Of a stretch of DNA of 64,000 bases, positions 23,082 to 32,419 are shown piece by piece. The number at the start of each line of letters is the position of its first letter. The stretch's first letter is position 1. Below the pieces are notes generated by a model. It did not search any database. It was given only the letters and a program-made list of their open reading frames with translations, and was not told the DNA's origin. The position numbers were made by a program, and so were the translations under genes. Source of the DNA: JAFAXD01 sp051985675 (GTDB taxonomy: Bacteria > Pseudomonadota > Alphaproteobacteria > Rhizobiales > Xanthobacteraceae); contig JBPYFJ010000153.1 in NCBI GenBank assembly GCA_051985675.1, forward strand, positions 81,835 through 145,834, written 5' to 3'.

Positions 23082-26000
23082 ATGGCGAACAATCCGCAAA
23101 CGTCCAAGGATCGGGACCAGGATGTGCTGTCCGCGATCGAAGAGGCACTCAATCTCCGCGATTTCGACGCCGCGCCTGCAAAGCGCGCGGCACCCGCGGA
23201 CGCAGCACCGCTCCCACCCCCGATCGCGTCGGTGATGGTGACGGCCCCAACCGCTCCTTCCGGCTCCAGCAGCGCCGGCGCCCAGCGTGCCCCGCGCTTG
23301 CCGCGCATCGACGATCCGATCCTCGAGCCGGCCGCCGCCGCGGACGAGCGCGTCCGCCGGGCTGCCAATGACGACCGCGAGAGCATCGGCCAGCTGCTCC
23401 GTGCGCTGCAGCGGCGGCCGTCCTCGCGCCCCTACATCTATGCGTGGGTGTTCACCGTTGTCTGGCTCGCGATCACCTGTGGGCTGGTGTTCGGAAGCTT
23501 CGGTTCCACGATCGCCGGTTTGCTCGGCCAGGGGGCGACCATGTCGGTCCCGCTGGGGCTCGGTCTCCTCGCCGGCTTCCTGGGGCCGGTCGCGTTCGTT
23601 TTCGTGCTCGCCAACATGCTGAGCCGCTCGCAGGAGCTTCGCCTCGTTGGTCAGTCGATGGCCGAGATTGCAATCCGGCTGGCCGAACCTGAATCGATCG
23701 CCAGCGAATCGATCGTGAACGTCGGCCACGCGGTCCGTCGCGAGATCGCCGCCATGGGCGACGGCGTCGAGCGCGCGCTGGCACGTGCCGCCGAGCTCGA
23801 GGGCCTGGTCAATAACGAGGTTGCCACGCTCGAGCGCGCCTACACCGAAAACGAGGTGCGCATCCGCGGGCTCCTGGATTCGATCGCATCGCAACGCGAC
23901 ACCCTGGTCAACCATGCGGCGCAGGTACGCGACGCAATCAGTTCGGTGCACGTCGATCTCTCGAGCGAGATCGGCGCGATCAGCGCGATGATGTCGAAGC
24001 AGGTCAACGAGGCCGCCGCGCAGGTGACCGAAGCGCTGACCGATAAGGGTCAGGAAATCACGAGCGGCCTGAAGACCACCGCCGACGGCATGATCAGCAT
24101 GCTGGCCGAACGCGGGCGCGACCTGCTCGAACGGCTCGAACTGGCGAGCGACAACACCTCGCGCTCGATCCAGGACGCCGCCGAGCGCATGACCACGAAC
24201 CTGAGCTTCAAGGATCACCATATCGAGGAAGAGTTCATCGGCATTGCCGATAACATCCAGAGCGTGATGCGGGATCGGCTCGACCGGGTGGCCGACGAGT
24301 TTTCACAGAAATCGATCTCGGTGCTCGACACCATGGATCAGCATTCGCGCACGATCACCGACGCGCTGCTGGAAACCTCGAGCAACCTGACCGAAAGCAT
24401 CGCCAGCCGGGTGGACGAGGTCAACAACACGCTCAAAGCGACCGGCGATTCCCTTGTTCTGGACCTGAGCCTGCGCGGCAGCGACATCGTCACCAAACTC
24501 GAGCAGACGGGCTCGACCATTGCGGGCACCCTGACCTCGAGCGGCGCGCGGGTATCGGACGTGTTCGAGCAGCATGCCAGCGGCCTGGCGGACGCGATCG
24601 GCAACCGCAGCGATACGATGCGCGACCTGCTCACCGAACGCCTGCAAGCGTTCGAGGCGATCTTCACCCGCAACGGCGGCGAACTCGCGGACCGCATCGC
24701 GCATGACTCCGAAACGCTCGGCGACCTCATCATGCGCAATCTCACTGAGTTCGACCGTACGCTGAAGACGTACGGCGGCGAGCTGGTCGAGCGCCTGGGC
24801 CAACGTACTCAGGATATGAGTGAAAGCCTGAAGACCTACGTCGACGGGTTCGACAGCCGGGTCGGCGCCGCAACCTCCGACGTCAGCGCGGTGCTCGATC
24901 AGCGCCTGGCCGGGTTGCAGACCGTGATCGATCAGCGCACCCAAGAGCTGCGGGATCACGTTGACGGATTCGACAACCGCATCGCCGATTCAACCTCGCG
25001 AATGACGTCCGTGGTCGATCAGCGGCTCGGCTCGTTCGAGACGGCGATCGACCAGCGCACGCAGGAGCTTCAGGAAGGGCTCAGTCGCCGGATCTCGGCG
25101 GTTGTGGAGAGCGCCACGGCCGGCGGCAACAACATCATCAACTCGGTCGAAGAACGCCTGTCCACCGTGTCAGGCATCATCGACGCGCGCGCCGGCGCGC
25201 TCGTGGGCGCACTCAGCGACAAGGTTCGCGAAATCGATCAGACGCTCGGCGCGCGTGCCAGCCGGCTGGTCGACGTGCTCGGCGAGAAGGCCGACGAACT
25301 GAGCAACAAAGCCGAGGAGATCGACAAGGCGCTCGGCGTCCGTGCCAACGACATCGCCAGCAATTTCGATACCCGCATAAACCGCTTCGAGACGCTGCTC
25401 GTTGGCCGCGCGGAAGCCGTCACGCGCGATATCGAAACGCGCGGCAAGGCCACCGCCGACCGGCTGACGCAGAGCATTGCCAAGCTGGAGGAGATCGCGG
25501 GTTCGGCCCTGGAAACGCTTACCTCGGGCGCAACGCAGGCCCATCAATCGCTGACAACGCTGGCCTCGGGCGTCACCGACACGGTCCGCCAGAGCACCTC
25601 CGACGTCGAGCGCACGCTGACGGCGGCATCCGCGCAGGCGGAGCGCATGGTCACGATGCTCTCCAGCGAGGTGTCGCAGGCGATCACGCAAAACGCCTCC
25701 GAAGCCCGCGAGACACTCACCGACCTGGCAACCACGATGAGCCTTGCGGTGCGGGACAGCAGCGCGGAGGCCGAACGCGTGGTTGCCGCGCTGTCGTCAC
25801 AGGTCGCCACCGCGGTCAGCCAGAGCAGCACCGAGGCCGAACGCGTCATTGCGACGCTGTCGTCGGAAGTGGCCAACGCCATCGGTCAGAGCGCGTCGCA
25901 TGCGGAGCGCCAGCTGACCGCGGCGTCCTCCGAGATCATTCGCGCGATCGAAGACGGTGCCGCCGGCGCCGACCGTACCATGTCGTCGGTATCGGCCGGG

Positions 26001-28340
26001 TTCAGCAAGGCGATCGAACTCAGCACCTCCGAAGCGGAACGCTCGCTTGTGCTGGTTTCCTCGGGCGTGGCTGAGGCGCTCAAGCAGAACGCAGCCGAGG
26101 CCGAACGTACGCTGAGCTTCGCCTCGACCGGCCTCGCCAAGACAATCGGCGACAGCGCCTCCGAAGCGGAACGCACGCTCGGGATGGCGTCGAACGGCCT
26201 CGCCCGCACGATCGAGCACTCGACGTCCGCGGCCGAGCGCGCGCTCACGCTGGCGTCATCCGGGGTCGCCGAAGCCCTCAAGCAGAACGCCGACGACGTC
26301 GAGCGCACGTTGACGGGTGTCAGCTCGCAGATCGCACGCAACTTCGAGGGCAAGGCCGAGGAGATTGTCGCTGCGGTCAGCACCGGGTCTGCCAACCTCA
26401 CCCGCGTCCTGGACGAGCGCGGCGGTGGCCTGGTCGCCGCCATCGGGGTCAAGACCACGGAGCTGGCAAACGAGCTGTCGCGCATCGCCGATGAGGCATC
26501 GCGAACGATTCAGTCCAACAACACCGCGCTGACCGACATTCTGACCTCGCGCGGCGAGGAGATCGTCGCGCAAATCACCGATACCAGCGAGCGCTCTGCC
26601 CAGGCCATCAGCCATCGGCTGCAAACCCTGCAGGATGCCGCCAACGAGGCGATCGAGCAATCGAAGCGAACCGCGTCCGCCGCCGTTTCCGAAATGATGG
26701 AAACGCACGGCATGCTGCGCTCGGACACCACCGCGCTGTTCGAGCGCCTGCGCGAGGCCAACGGGCTGCTGCAGGACGTGGTCGGCGGGGCGCAGAGCAA
26801 CCTGAATTCGATCGAGCAGATTCTGTCGGTGCGGGTGGCGGACTTCGTCTCCACCATGACTAATCTGCTGGAACGGACCGGCGCCACGACCACCAGCATG
26901 GACGAGCATATCGGCTCGTTCTACGACGTGACCCAGCAGGTGCTCGGCAACCTGGGCGATCTCGCTCAGCAGTTCGACGCCCACGGCCGCGCGCTCTCGG
27001 GCGCGGTGACCGAGCTGGAATCCTCCAACCGGCGAGCCGCGACCACCGTCTCCGAGCAACGCTCCACGCTCGACTCGCTGGTCACCGCGCTCGACGGCCG
27101 CACCAATGATCTCGATGAGCGGCTCAAACGGTTTGCGACCCTGCTCGACGAGTCGTTCGTGGCCGCCGAGGGACGCGCACGCGACATCGCACGCACCATC
27201 GCCGAAGGCATGAACAACGGGACGCGGGCGATCACCGAACAATATGAACAGGTCCGCGCCGCAACCGATCAAGAGCGGCAGCGCACGATGGACTCGTTGC
27301 ATGGCGTCTATCAGCAGGCGATCGGCGACTCGGAGGTGATGTTCCAGAGCGCGACCGAACGCTTCACCGAAATCGTGCAAAGTATGCGGCAAATGGCTGC
27401 CGAGATGCAGCGCGAGCTCGACAACACCCGCCAGGAGCTGCGTCGCGGCATCTTGGAGCTGCCGCAGGAAACTGCGGAAACGGCAGCGCAGATGCGCCGG
27501 GTGATCGTCGATCAGATCGAGGCGCTGGCGGAACTCAACCGCATCGTTGCGCGCCACGGCCGCGAATTCGAAGTCGTGGAGCCCGCGCGCGAGCCGATGC
27601 GGCGGGCGCACGAGGAGCAGCCCGTGCGCCGGCCTGCGGACGAGCCGACCATGCGGCGCGCTTCCGACGAGCCTCCCGCGCGGCGCGCGCCGGAGGAACC
27701 GGTCCGCCGGATCCCGGACGCCCCCGGCGTCGCGCGCCGTGCCGACGCGCCGCCCCCGCCGCGGCCGGTCGCCCGGCCCGAGCAACATACCAGTGCGCCG
27801 CCGATCGCGCCGCAGCCTCAGCCGCAACCGCAGCGGCGCGCGGAAACGCCTGCGCCCGGTCCGGCCGCGCAGCCGGCCAGCCAGGGCCAGACCAATTGGC
27901 TGTCCGACCTGCTGAACCGGGCGTCCCAACCGGAAACCCCGCAGCCGCGCAACAATGACGCCCGGCAAGTACGCCAGGAGGAACGGCCGACGCGGCACAC
28001 GATCGAGTCGCTAGATTCGCTCTCGGTCGATATCGCCCGCATGATCGACCACGACGCCGCCGCCGAATTGTGGGATCGTTACAATCGTGGCGAACGCAAC
28101 GTCTTCACCCGGCGTCTTTACACCTTGCAGGGGCAGAAGGCGTTTGACGAGATCCGGCGGCGCTATCGCGCAGACCGTGAATTCAAGCAGACGGTCGATC
28201 GCTACATCGCCGAGTTTGAACGGCTGCTTGAGGAGGTCGCGCGCGACGATCGCGGCCAGGTCGTGGTGCGCACCTATCTGACATCGGAGACCGGGAAGGT
28301 CTACACCATGCTGGCGCACGCCGCTGGCCGCATCGAATAA
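23082..28340 (+). CDS. giant apolipoprotein-like coiled-coil protein, GPR (growth pole ring)-like
   Basis: A 1752-residue membrane-anchored protein. Residues 1-115 are cytoplasmic and Ala/Pro-rich. Two membrane segments follow (about 118-140 and 156-179). Residues 190-1500 are an almost continuous amphipathic helix with embedded repeats, including eleven exact 22-residue units (850-1091). Residues 1505-1650 are Pro/Arg-rich, and a conserved domain from about 1655 (WDRYNRGERNVFTRRLYTLQ, then EFKQTVDRYIAEFERLLEEV) closes the protein. This is the architecture of Agrobacterium GPR, which organises the unipolar growth zone of Hyphomicrobiales. A rho-independent terminator-like hairpin follows. Identification rests on architecture and recall. 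Confidence 0.75.
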   Translation: MANNPQTSKDRDQDVLSAIEEALNLRDFDAAPAKRAAPADAAPLPPPIASVMVTAPTAPSGSSSAGAQRAPRLPRIDDPILEPAAAADERVRRAANDDRESIGQLLRALQRRPSSRPYIYAWVFTVVWLAITCGLVFGSFGSTIAGLLGQGATMSVPLGLGLLAGFLGPVAFVFVLANMLSRSQELRLVGQSMAEIAIRLAEPESIASESIVNVGHAVRREIAAMGDGVERALARAAELEGLVNNEVATLERAYTENEVRIRGLLDSIASQRDTLVNHAAQVRDAISSVHVDLSSEIGAISAMMSKQVNEAAAQVTEALTDKGQEITSGLKTTADGMISMLAERGRDLLERLELASDNTSRSIQDAAERMTTNLSFKDHHIEEEFIGIADNIQSVMRDRLDRVADEFSQKSISVLDTMDQHSRTITDALLETSSNLTESIASRVDEVNNTLKATGDSLVLDLSLRGSDIVTKLEQTGSTIAGTLTSSGARVSDVFEQHASGLADAIGNRSDTMRDLLTERLQAFEAIFTRNGGELADRIAHDSETLGDLIMRNLTEFDRTLKTYGGELVERLGQRTQDMSESLKTYVDGFDSRVGAATSDVSAVLDQRLAGLQTVIDQRTQELRDHVDGFDNRIADSTSRMTSVVDQRLGSFETAIDQRTQELQEGLSRRISAVVESATAGGNNIINSVEERLSTVSGIIDARAGALVGALSDKVREIDQTLGARASRLVDVLGEKADELSNKAEEIDKALGVRANDIASNFDTRINRFETLLVGRAEAVTRDIETRGKATADRLTQSIAKLEEIAGSALETLTSGATQAHQSLTTLASGVTDTVRQSTSDVERTLTAASAQAERMVTMLSSEVSQAITQNASEARETLTDLATTMSLAVRDSSAEAERVVAALSSQVATAVSQSSTEAERVIATLSSEVANAIGQSASHAERQLTAASSEIIRAIEDGAAGADRTMSSVSAGFSKAIELSTSEAERSLVLVSSGVAEALKQNAAEAERTLSFASTGLAKTIGDSASEAERTLGMASNGLARTIEHSTSAAERALTLASSGVAEALKQNADDVERTLTGVSSQIARNFEGKAEEIVAAVSTGSANLTRVLDERGGGLVAAIGVKTTELANELSRIADEASRTIQSNNTALTDILTSRGEEIVAQITDTSERSAQAISHRLQTLQDAANEAIEQSKRTASAAVSEMMETHGMLRSDTTALFERLREANGLLQDVVGGAQSNLNSIEQILSVRVADFVSTMTNLLERTGATTTSMDEHIGSFYDVTQQVLGNLGDLAQQFDAHGRALSGAVTELESSNRRAATTVSEQRSTLDSLVTALDGRTNDLDERLKRFATLLDESFVAAEGRARDIARTIAEGMNNGTRAITEQYEQVRAATDQERQRTMDSLHGVYQQAIGDSEVMFQSATERFTEIVQSMRQMAAEMQRELDNTRQELRRGILELPQETAETAAQMRRVIVDQIEALAELNRIVARHGREFEVVEPAREPMRRAHEEQPVRRPADEPTMRRASDEPPARRAPEEPVRRIPDAPGVARRADAPPPPRPVARPEQHTSAPPIAPQPQPQPQRRAETPAPGPAAQPASQGQTNWLSDLLNRASQPETPQPRNNDARQVRQEERPTRHTIESLDSLSVDIARMIDHDAAAELWDRYNRGERNVFTRRLYTLQGQKAFDEIRRRYRADREFKQTVDRYIAEFERLLEEVARDDRGQVVVRTYLTSETGKVYTMLAHAAGRIE
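25629..26354 (+). repeat. eleven tandem 22-residue (66-bp) repeats inside the GPR-like gene
   Basis: Eleven consecutive in-register units of exactly 66 bp encode 22-residue helices of the form (A/S/T)-S-E-A-E-R-x-L-x-x-x-S-S-x-V-A-x-A-I-x-x-S. Examples are STEAERVIATLSSEVANAIG and ASEAERTLGMASNGLARTIE, each followed by two more residues to the next unit. The period of 22 is that of apolipoprotein A-I type amphipathic repeats. Units differ at many silent positions, so they are old rather than recent duplications. Confidence 0.85.
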
Positions 28341-28374
28341 GCGCTCGGCGACACCGACAGTCTACGCCAAACGC

Positions 28375-28415
28375 ACGCGCCGGTTCTCAGGTCTGAGGGC
28401 CGGCGCGTTGATTTA
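28375..28415 (+). terminator. rho-independent-like terminator
   Basis: ACGCGCCGG (28375-28383) pairs with CCGGCGCGT (28400-28408), with an inner CTCAG/CTGAG stem continuing the hairpin, followed by TGATTT. It lies 35 bp after the stop of the GPR-like gene and 40 bp before the converging mlaD stop. Confidence 0.6.
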
Positions 28416-28447
28416 AGGCGTCGTTGTTCGCGACGACGTCGTGGCCG

Positions 28448-29335
28448 TCACCGCACCACGGCACGCTGTTGCTGCGGTTGCTGCCGAACGACCGGCGACA
28501 CCTGTTGCGGCGGCGCGCCCCCAAACAGCAGGCGGGACGGATTCTGGTCGATGTTGCGAAACACGATCTCGGCGGTCGAGACCGCGCGCCGCGCATCCGA
28601 GATCAGCGCCTCGAGGTTCTTCAACCCCGCGCCGGTGAAATGCGTCAATCCCGGCGCCATTTCGTCGATCCGCTTGTCGAGGTTGTCGGCCGCCATGCGA
28701 ATCGACTTCACCGCCTCCACCAACTCACCCGGCTTTTCGGCGGACCCGGTCATGCCTTCAAGGCCGGACATGATGCGATCGAATCGATCGGCATTGTTCT
28801 TGAGCGAGACCGTAAACGCCTCGATGTTGCCGAGCGAGCGGTGCAACGCGGAATCATCACTCACCAGCCGGTCGAGTTTGCTGATGAGCTCACGCGCCGC
28901 CCCCGACAGATCCTGGGTGGCGCTCGGGTCCGCAATCATCATCGGAACGCCGTCGGCGCCCTCCGCCAGCGGCCCCGCCAGCGGGTCGCCGCCCTTGAGC
29001 GAGACCGACGCGACGCCGGTCAAACCCGTGAACTCGAGCCGAACGTAGGTGTCCTTGCGGATCGGGACGTTGGAGTCGACCGAAATGGTCGCGATCACCC
29101 GTTTCGGATCGCCCTTGTCGAGCTGCAAATTGGCGACCTCGCCGATCCGCACGCCATTGAATTCGACCGTCGAGCCTTTCTGCAGGCCGCCGACCGATCC
29201 CGTGAACACCACGTGGTAGGTCGCCCGCGTAGCGGTCACCGTGCTGGAGCGGAACCAGTGCACGAACCCGAATACACCCGCGAGCACAAGCAGGGTGAAA
29301 AATCCGATCAGGACGTAGTTGGCTTTTGTTTCCAT
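28448..29335 (-). CDS. mlaD: MlaD/MCE-domain lipid-transport substrate-binding protein
   Basis: A 295-residue protein anchored by one N-terminal helix (YVLIGFFTLLVLAGVFGFVH). The MCE domain covers about 38-115, with YHVVFTGSVGGLQKGSTVEF and NGVRIGEVANLQLD. The C-terminal part is a long helix and a Gln/Pro-rich tail. MCE proteins form hexameric rings that carry phospholipids between membranes, fed by MlaFE. The ATG at 29335 (METKANYVLIG) is the family start; an in-frame GTG at 29350 is less likely. It is the last gene of the mlaE-mlaF-mlaD unit. Confidence 0.88.
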   Translation of the reverse strand: METKANYVLIGFFTLLVLAGVFGFVHWFRSSTVTATRATYHVVFTGSVGGLQKGSTVEFNGVRIGEVANLQLDKGDPKRVIATISVDSNVPIRKDTYVRLEFTGLTGVASVSLKGGDPLAGPLAEGADGVPMMIADPSATQDLSGAARELISKLDRLVSDDSALHRSLGNIEAFTVSLKNNADRFDRIMSGLEGMTGSAEKPGELVEAVKSIRMAADNLDKRIDEMAPGLTHFTGAGLKNLEALISDARRAVSTAEIVFRNIDQNPSRLLFGGAPPQQVSPVVRQQPQQQRAVVR

Positions 29336-29350
29336 GAACCCGGCCCTCAC

Positions 29351-30142
29351 TCACGCATGCGCTTGGGCCGCGCCGATCGCGCGGGCGCGCTTGCCGCGGA
29401 AGTATTCCTTCACCCATGGATGCTCGCATTCCAGCATGGTGGCCATCGTCCCGGTCACGATCACCTTGCCTCCCGACAGCACCGCAATGCGATCGCAAAT
29501 CTCGTTCAAGCTGTCGAGGTCGTGCGTCACCATGTACACGGTCAAACCCAAAGTCTGTTGCAGGGTGCGGATCAGCTCGTCGAAATCTCCGGCGCCGATC
29601 GGATCGAGCCCCGACGTCGGCTCGTCGAGAAACACGACTTCGGGATCGAGCGCCAGCGCACGGGCCAGCGCCACGCGCTTGATCATGCCGCCGGACAGCT
29701 CTGCCGGGAACTTGTCGCGCACGTCGGGCTTGAGCCCAACCATCTCAAGCTTGGTGATCGCGATCTCGTCCATCAGCCGGTCGGAGAGCTTGAGATATTC
29801 GCGCATGGGAAACTGAACGTTTTGGATGCACGTCAACGAAGAAAACAGCGCGCCTTGCTGGAATAGCACGCCCCAGCGGCGCTCGATCGCGCGGCGCTGT
29901 TCTTCGCTTGCCTTGCCAAGGTCGACGCCGAGGACCTCGATCGTCCCCCCGCGTTTGGGGAGCAGCCCCAGGATGGTGCGCATCAGCACGGTCTTGCCGG
30001 TGCCGGAGGCTCCGACGAAGCCAAGCACTTCGCCGCGCACCACGTCGAGCGACACGTGGTCGAGCACGGCCTGATTGTTGAGCACGACGACCACGTCGCG
30101 CACGCTGATCACCGGATCATTGCTGTTGATTGGCGCGAGCAT
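29351..30142 (-). CDS. mlaF: MlaF-type ABC transporter ATP-binding protein
   Basis: A 263-residue ATPase. Walker A is GASGTGKT (about 43-50), the signature is LSGGMIKRVALARALA and Walker B is VVFLDEPTSGLDP. The LSGGM-x-K-R signature is typical of MlaF/Ttg2A, where Met replaces the usual Gln. It powers intermembrane lipid transport together with the adjacent MlaE permease (3 bp upstream) and MlaD (downstream). No mlaB (the STAS partner) is separate because the permease carries a STAS domain itself. Confidence 0.9.
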   Translation of the reverse strand: MLAPINSNDPVISVRDVVVVLNNQAVLDHVSLDVVRGEVLGFVGASGTGKTVLMRTILGLLPKRGGTIEVLGVDLGKASEEQRRAIERRWGVLFQQGALFSSLTCIQNVQFPMREYLKLSDRLMDEIAITKLEMVGLKPDVRDKFPAELSGGMIKRVALARALALDPEVVFLDEPTSGLDPIGAGDFDELIRTLQQTLGLTVYMVTHDLDSLNEICDRIAVLSGGKVIVTGTMATMLECEHPWVKEYFRGKRARAIGAAQAHA

Positions 30143-30145
30143 TCG

Positions 30146-31291
30146 CTACTTCCCGATCGCCGCAAAGAAAATTGCGAACACGCCGTCGAGAACGATCACC
30201 AGAAAGATCGACTTGACCACCGAAGCGGTCGTCTGCAGGCCGAGTGATTCCGCACTACCTTTGACCTGCAGGCCTTCAACGCTCGCGACGATGCCGATCA
30301 CCAGCGCCATGAATGGCGCCTTGCTCATTCCGACTTCGAAATGGTTGATCGAGATGATCTCCTGCAGCCGCGCCATGAATATGTCCGGATTCATGCCGGC
30401 GTACAGCCAGCACACCATGCCGCCGCCATAGAGCGCCGCCATCGATCCCAGAAACGTCAGGATCGGCAACGCGATGATCAACGCGACAATACGCGGCAAG
30501 ATGAGAACATCGATCGGGTCGAGCCCCATCGTCTGCAGCGCGTCGACTTCCTCGCGCATTTTCATCGAGCCGAGCTCGGCCGTGTAGGACGATCCGGAGC
30601 GCCCCGCGACCATGATCGCCACGATCAGCACGCCGATCTCGCGCATCACCAGGATGCCAAGCATGTCGACCACGTAGACTTCAGCACCGAATCGGCGGAA
30701 GTGGAAAATGCCCTGCTGCGCGATGATCGCCCCTATCAACACCGTGATCAGCAATATGATCGGAACCGCGCGCCAGCACACGCGGTCGAGCTGATGCACC
30801 ATGGAGGTCAGGCGGAAGCTCGTGGGGCGGACCAGCACCCGCAGGATCGCGAGCACAAGCGCGCCGAACATCTCGACGTTGAGCAGGACGTCGCGCGTCA
30901 TCAGGCCGAAGGCCCGCCACAGCAGTGCAAAGAGGGAGGCCAGCACGTCCTCGTGCGCGGCCTCCGGCGCGGCCCGGTTCGACTGGTGGGCCTCGTTGAT
31001 CAACCCGCGAAAGCGGTCGGGCATGCCGACGACCGTGATCCGGCGATCAGTCTCGGCGAAGCCGCGCAACAGGCGCTCCAGCAACCAGGCGCCGAAAGTG
31101 TCGATATTTTCGACCCCCGCCATATCGAGATCGACACGATTGACCGAGTTGCCCTGCGCGACGGCACTGTCGACCTGCCGTTCCAGGTCGCTGGCGTGCT
31201 GCGCCGTCCACGAGCCGACCGCCGCGAGGCGCAGGTAGTCACCCTGGGCCAGGCTCCGAAGCAACGGTTCGCCGGTCAAAGCCACGCTCAT
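30146..31291 (-). CDS. mlaE: STAS-MlaE fusion lipid-transport permease
   Basis: A 381-residue permease. Residues 1-100 form a STAS domain of the MlaB kind (VGSWTAQHASDLERQVDSAV, then VENIDTFGAWLLERLLRGF). Residues 130-381 are MlaE, with five membrane helices and the core GRSGSSYTAELGSMKMREEV followed by DALQTMGLDPIDVL. The frame is open to an ATG at 31357, but that leaves only 24 bp to the divergent gene and the extra residues look non-coding, so ATG 31291 is preferred. It leads the mlaE-F-D unit. Confidence 0.85.
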   Translation of the reverse strand: MSVALTGEPLLRSLAQGDYLRLAAVGSWTAQHASDLERQVDSAVAQGNSVNRVDLDMAGVENIDTFGAWLLERLLRGFAETDRRITVVGMPDRFRGLINEAHQSNRAAPEAAHEDVLASLFALLWRAFGLMTRDVLLNVEMFGALVLAILRVLVRPTSFRLTSMVHQLDRVCWRAVPIILLITVLIGAIIAQQGIFHFRRFGAEVYVVDMLGILVMREIGVLIVAIMVAGRSGSSYTAELGSMKMREEVDALQTMGLDPIDVLILPRIVALIIALPILTFLGSMAALYGGGMVCWLYAGMNPDIFMARLQEIISINHFEVGMSKAPFMALVIGIVASVEGLQVKGSAESLGLQTTASVVKSIFLVIVLDGVFAIFFAAIGK

Positions 31292-31381
31292 GGAGGTGTT
31301 GCCCCGCCCGTGCGATCCTCTGGCGGACGCATCATGGGCGCCCTTGAGGATCGCCATCCCATACCGCCATACTGACCATAA

Positions 31382-32413
31382 GTGCCGGGCATGTCGAGCT
31401 TTTCAGATGAGCTTAAAATCGTGAATGGGCCGCCTTTTATCACGCTTAGCGCGGCAATCGAGACGTGGCCGATCGCCGGTACGTTCACGATCAGCCGCGG
31501 CTCGAAGCGGGCCGCCGAGGTGGTCGTGGTCGAGATGTCCGACGGCCGGTATCGCGGCCGGGGCGAATGTGTCCCCTACCCGCGGTATGGAGAGACCGCC
31601 GCCGGGGTTGTCGCGGCTATCGAAGCCGTCCGCGAGCCAATGTCCCGCGGGCTTGACCGCGCAGCCTTGCAGCGGCTTATGCCCGCCGGCGCCGCCCGCA
31701 ACGGCCTCGATTGCGCGCTGTGGGATCTTGCGGCCAAACGTAGCAGCCAGCCGGCGTACGCGTTGGGCGGGCTGCCGCCGCTGCGGCCGCTCCAGACCGT
31801 CTATACGATCTCGCTCGGCGCTCCGGACGACATGGCGCAGGCCGCCCGCCAGGCGGCGAGATTGCTTCTGAAGATCAAGCTGGGGGGTGCCGGAGACCCC
31901 GACCGCATCCGTGCAATCCGGCGGGCTGTGCCCGACGCTGAACTCATTGTGGATGCGAACGAGGGCTGGTCGCGGCAGAATCTGGTAGAAAATCTCGCGG
32001 CTTGCGCGGATGCGGGCGTGACCCTGATCGAGCAGCCGCTGCCGGCCGCGGATGACGCGGCGCTCGCAGAGATTGTGCATCCGATCCCCGTGTGCGCTGA
32101 CGAGAGCGTACATGACCGGGCTACCTTGACCCGGCTCAAAGGCAAATACGAGGCAGTCAACATCAAGCTCGACAAGGCCGGGGGGCTGACCGAGGCCCTG
32201 GCGCTGGCCGACGAAGCCAGCCGGCTAGGGTTTACCATCATGGTGGGCAGCATGGTCTCGACCTCGCTGGCGATTGCGCCGGCGACGCTGGTCGCGCAAC
32301 GCGCCCGCGTGGTCGATCTCGACGGCCCGCTCCTGCTCGCCGCGGACCGGCCGGAAGGGCTGCGCTACGAGGGCAGCACGCTTTATCCGCCGAACGCGGC
32401 CTTGTGGGGGTGA
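31382..32413 (+). CDS. dipeptide epimerase-type enolase-superfamily enzyme
   Basis: A 343-residue enzyme of the muconate-lactonizing subgroup. Catalytic bases are Lys164/Lys166 (LLLKIKLGG) and Lys262 (NIKLDKAGG). Metal ligands are Asp191 (VDANEGW), Glu217 (LIEQPLP) and Asp240 (CADES). The pattern matches L-Ala-D/L-Glu epimerases and related N-acyl amino-acid racemases, which take part in peptidoglycan peptide recycling or D-amino-acid use; which substrate applies here is open. A second ATG at 31391 is possible. It converges with an MFS gene only 6 bp downstream, which may carry the related substrate. Confidence 0.87.
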   Translation: MPGMSSFSDELKIVNGPPFITLSAAIETWPIAGTFTISRGSKRAAEVVVVEMSDGRYRGRGECVPYPRYGETAAGVVAAIEAVREPMSRGLDRAALQRLMPAGAARNGLDCALWDLAAKRSSQPAYALGGLPPLRPLQTVYTISLGAPDDMAQAARQAARLLLKIKLGGAGDPDRIRAIRRAVPDAELIVDANEGWSRQNLVENLAACADAGVTLIEQPLPAADDAALAEIVHPIPVCADESVHDRATLTRLKGKYEAVNIKLDKAGGLTEALALADEASRLGFTIMVGSMVSTSLAIAPATLVAQRARVVDLDGPLLLAADRPEGLRYEGSTLYPPNAALWG

Positions 32414-32419
32414 ACCTCG

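Noticed and set aside
26256..27998. Long minus-strand open frame (580 codons)
   Set aside because: Antisense shadow of the GPR-like gene; the opposite strand encodes coherent repeats.
28424..29866. Long plus-strand open frame (480 codons)
   Set aside because: Antisense to mlaD and mlaF, which carry full family motifs.
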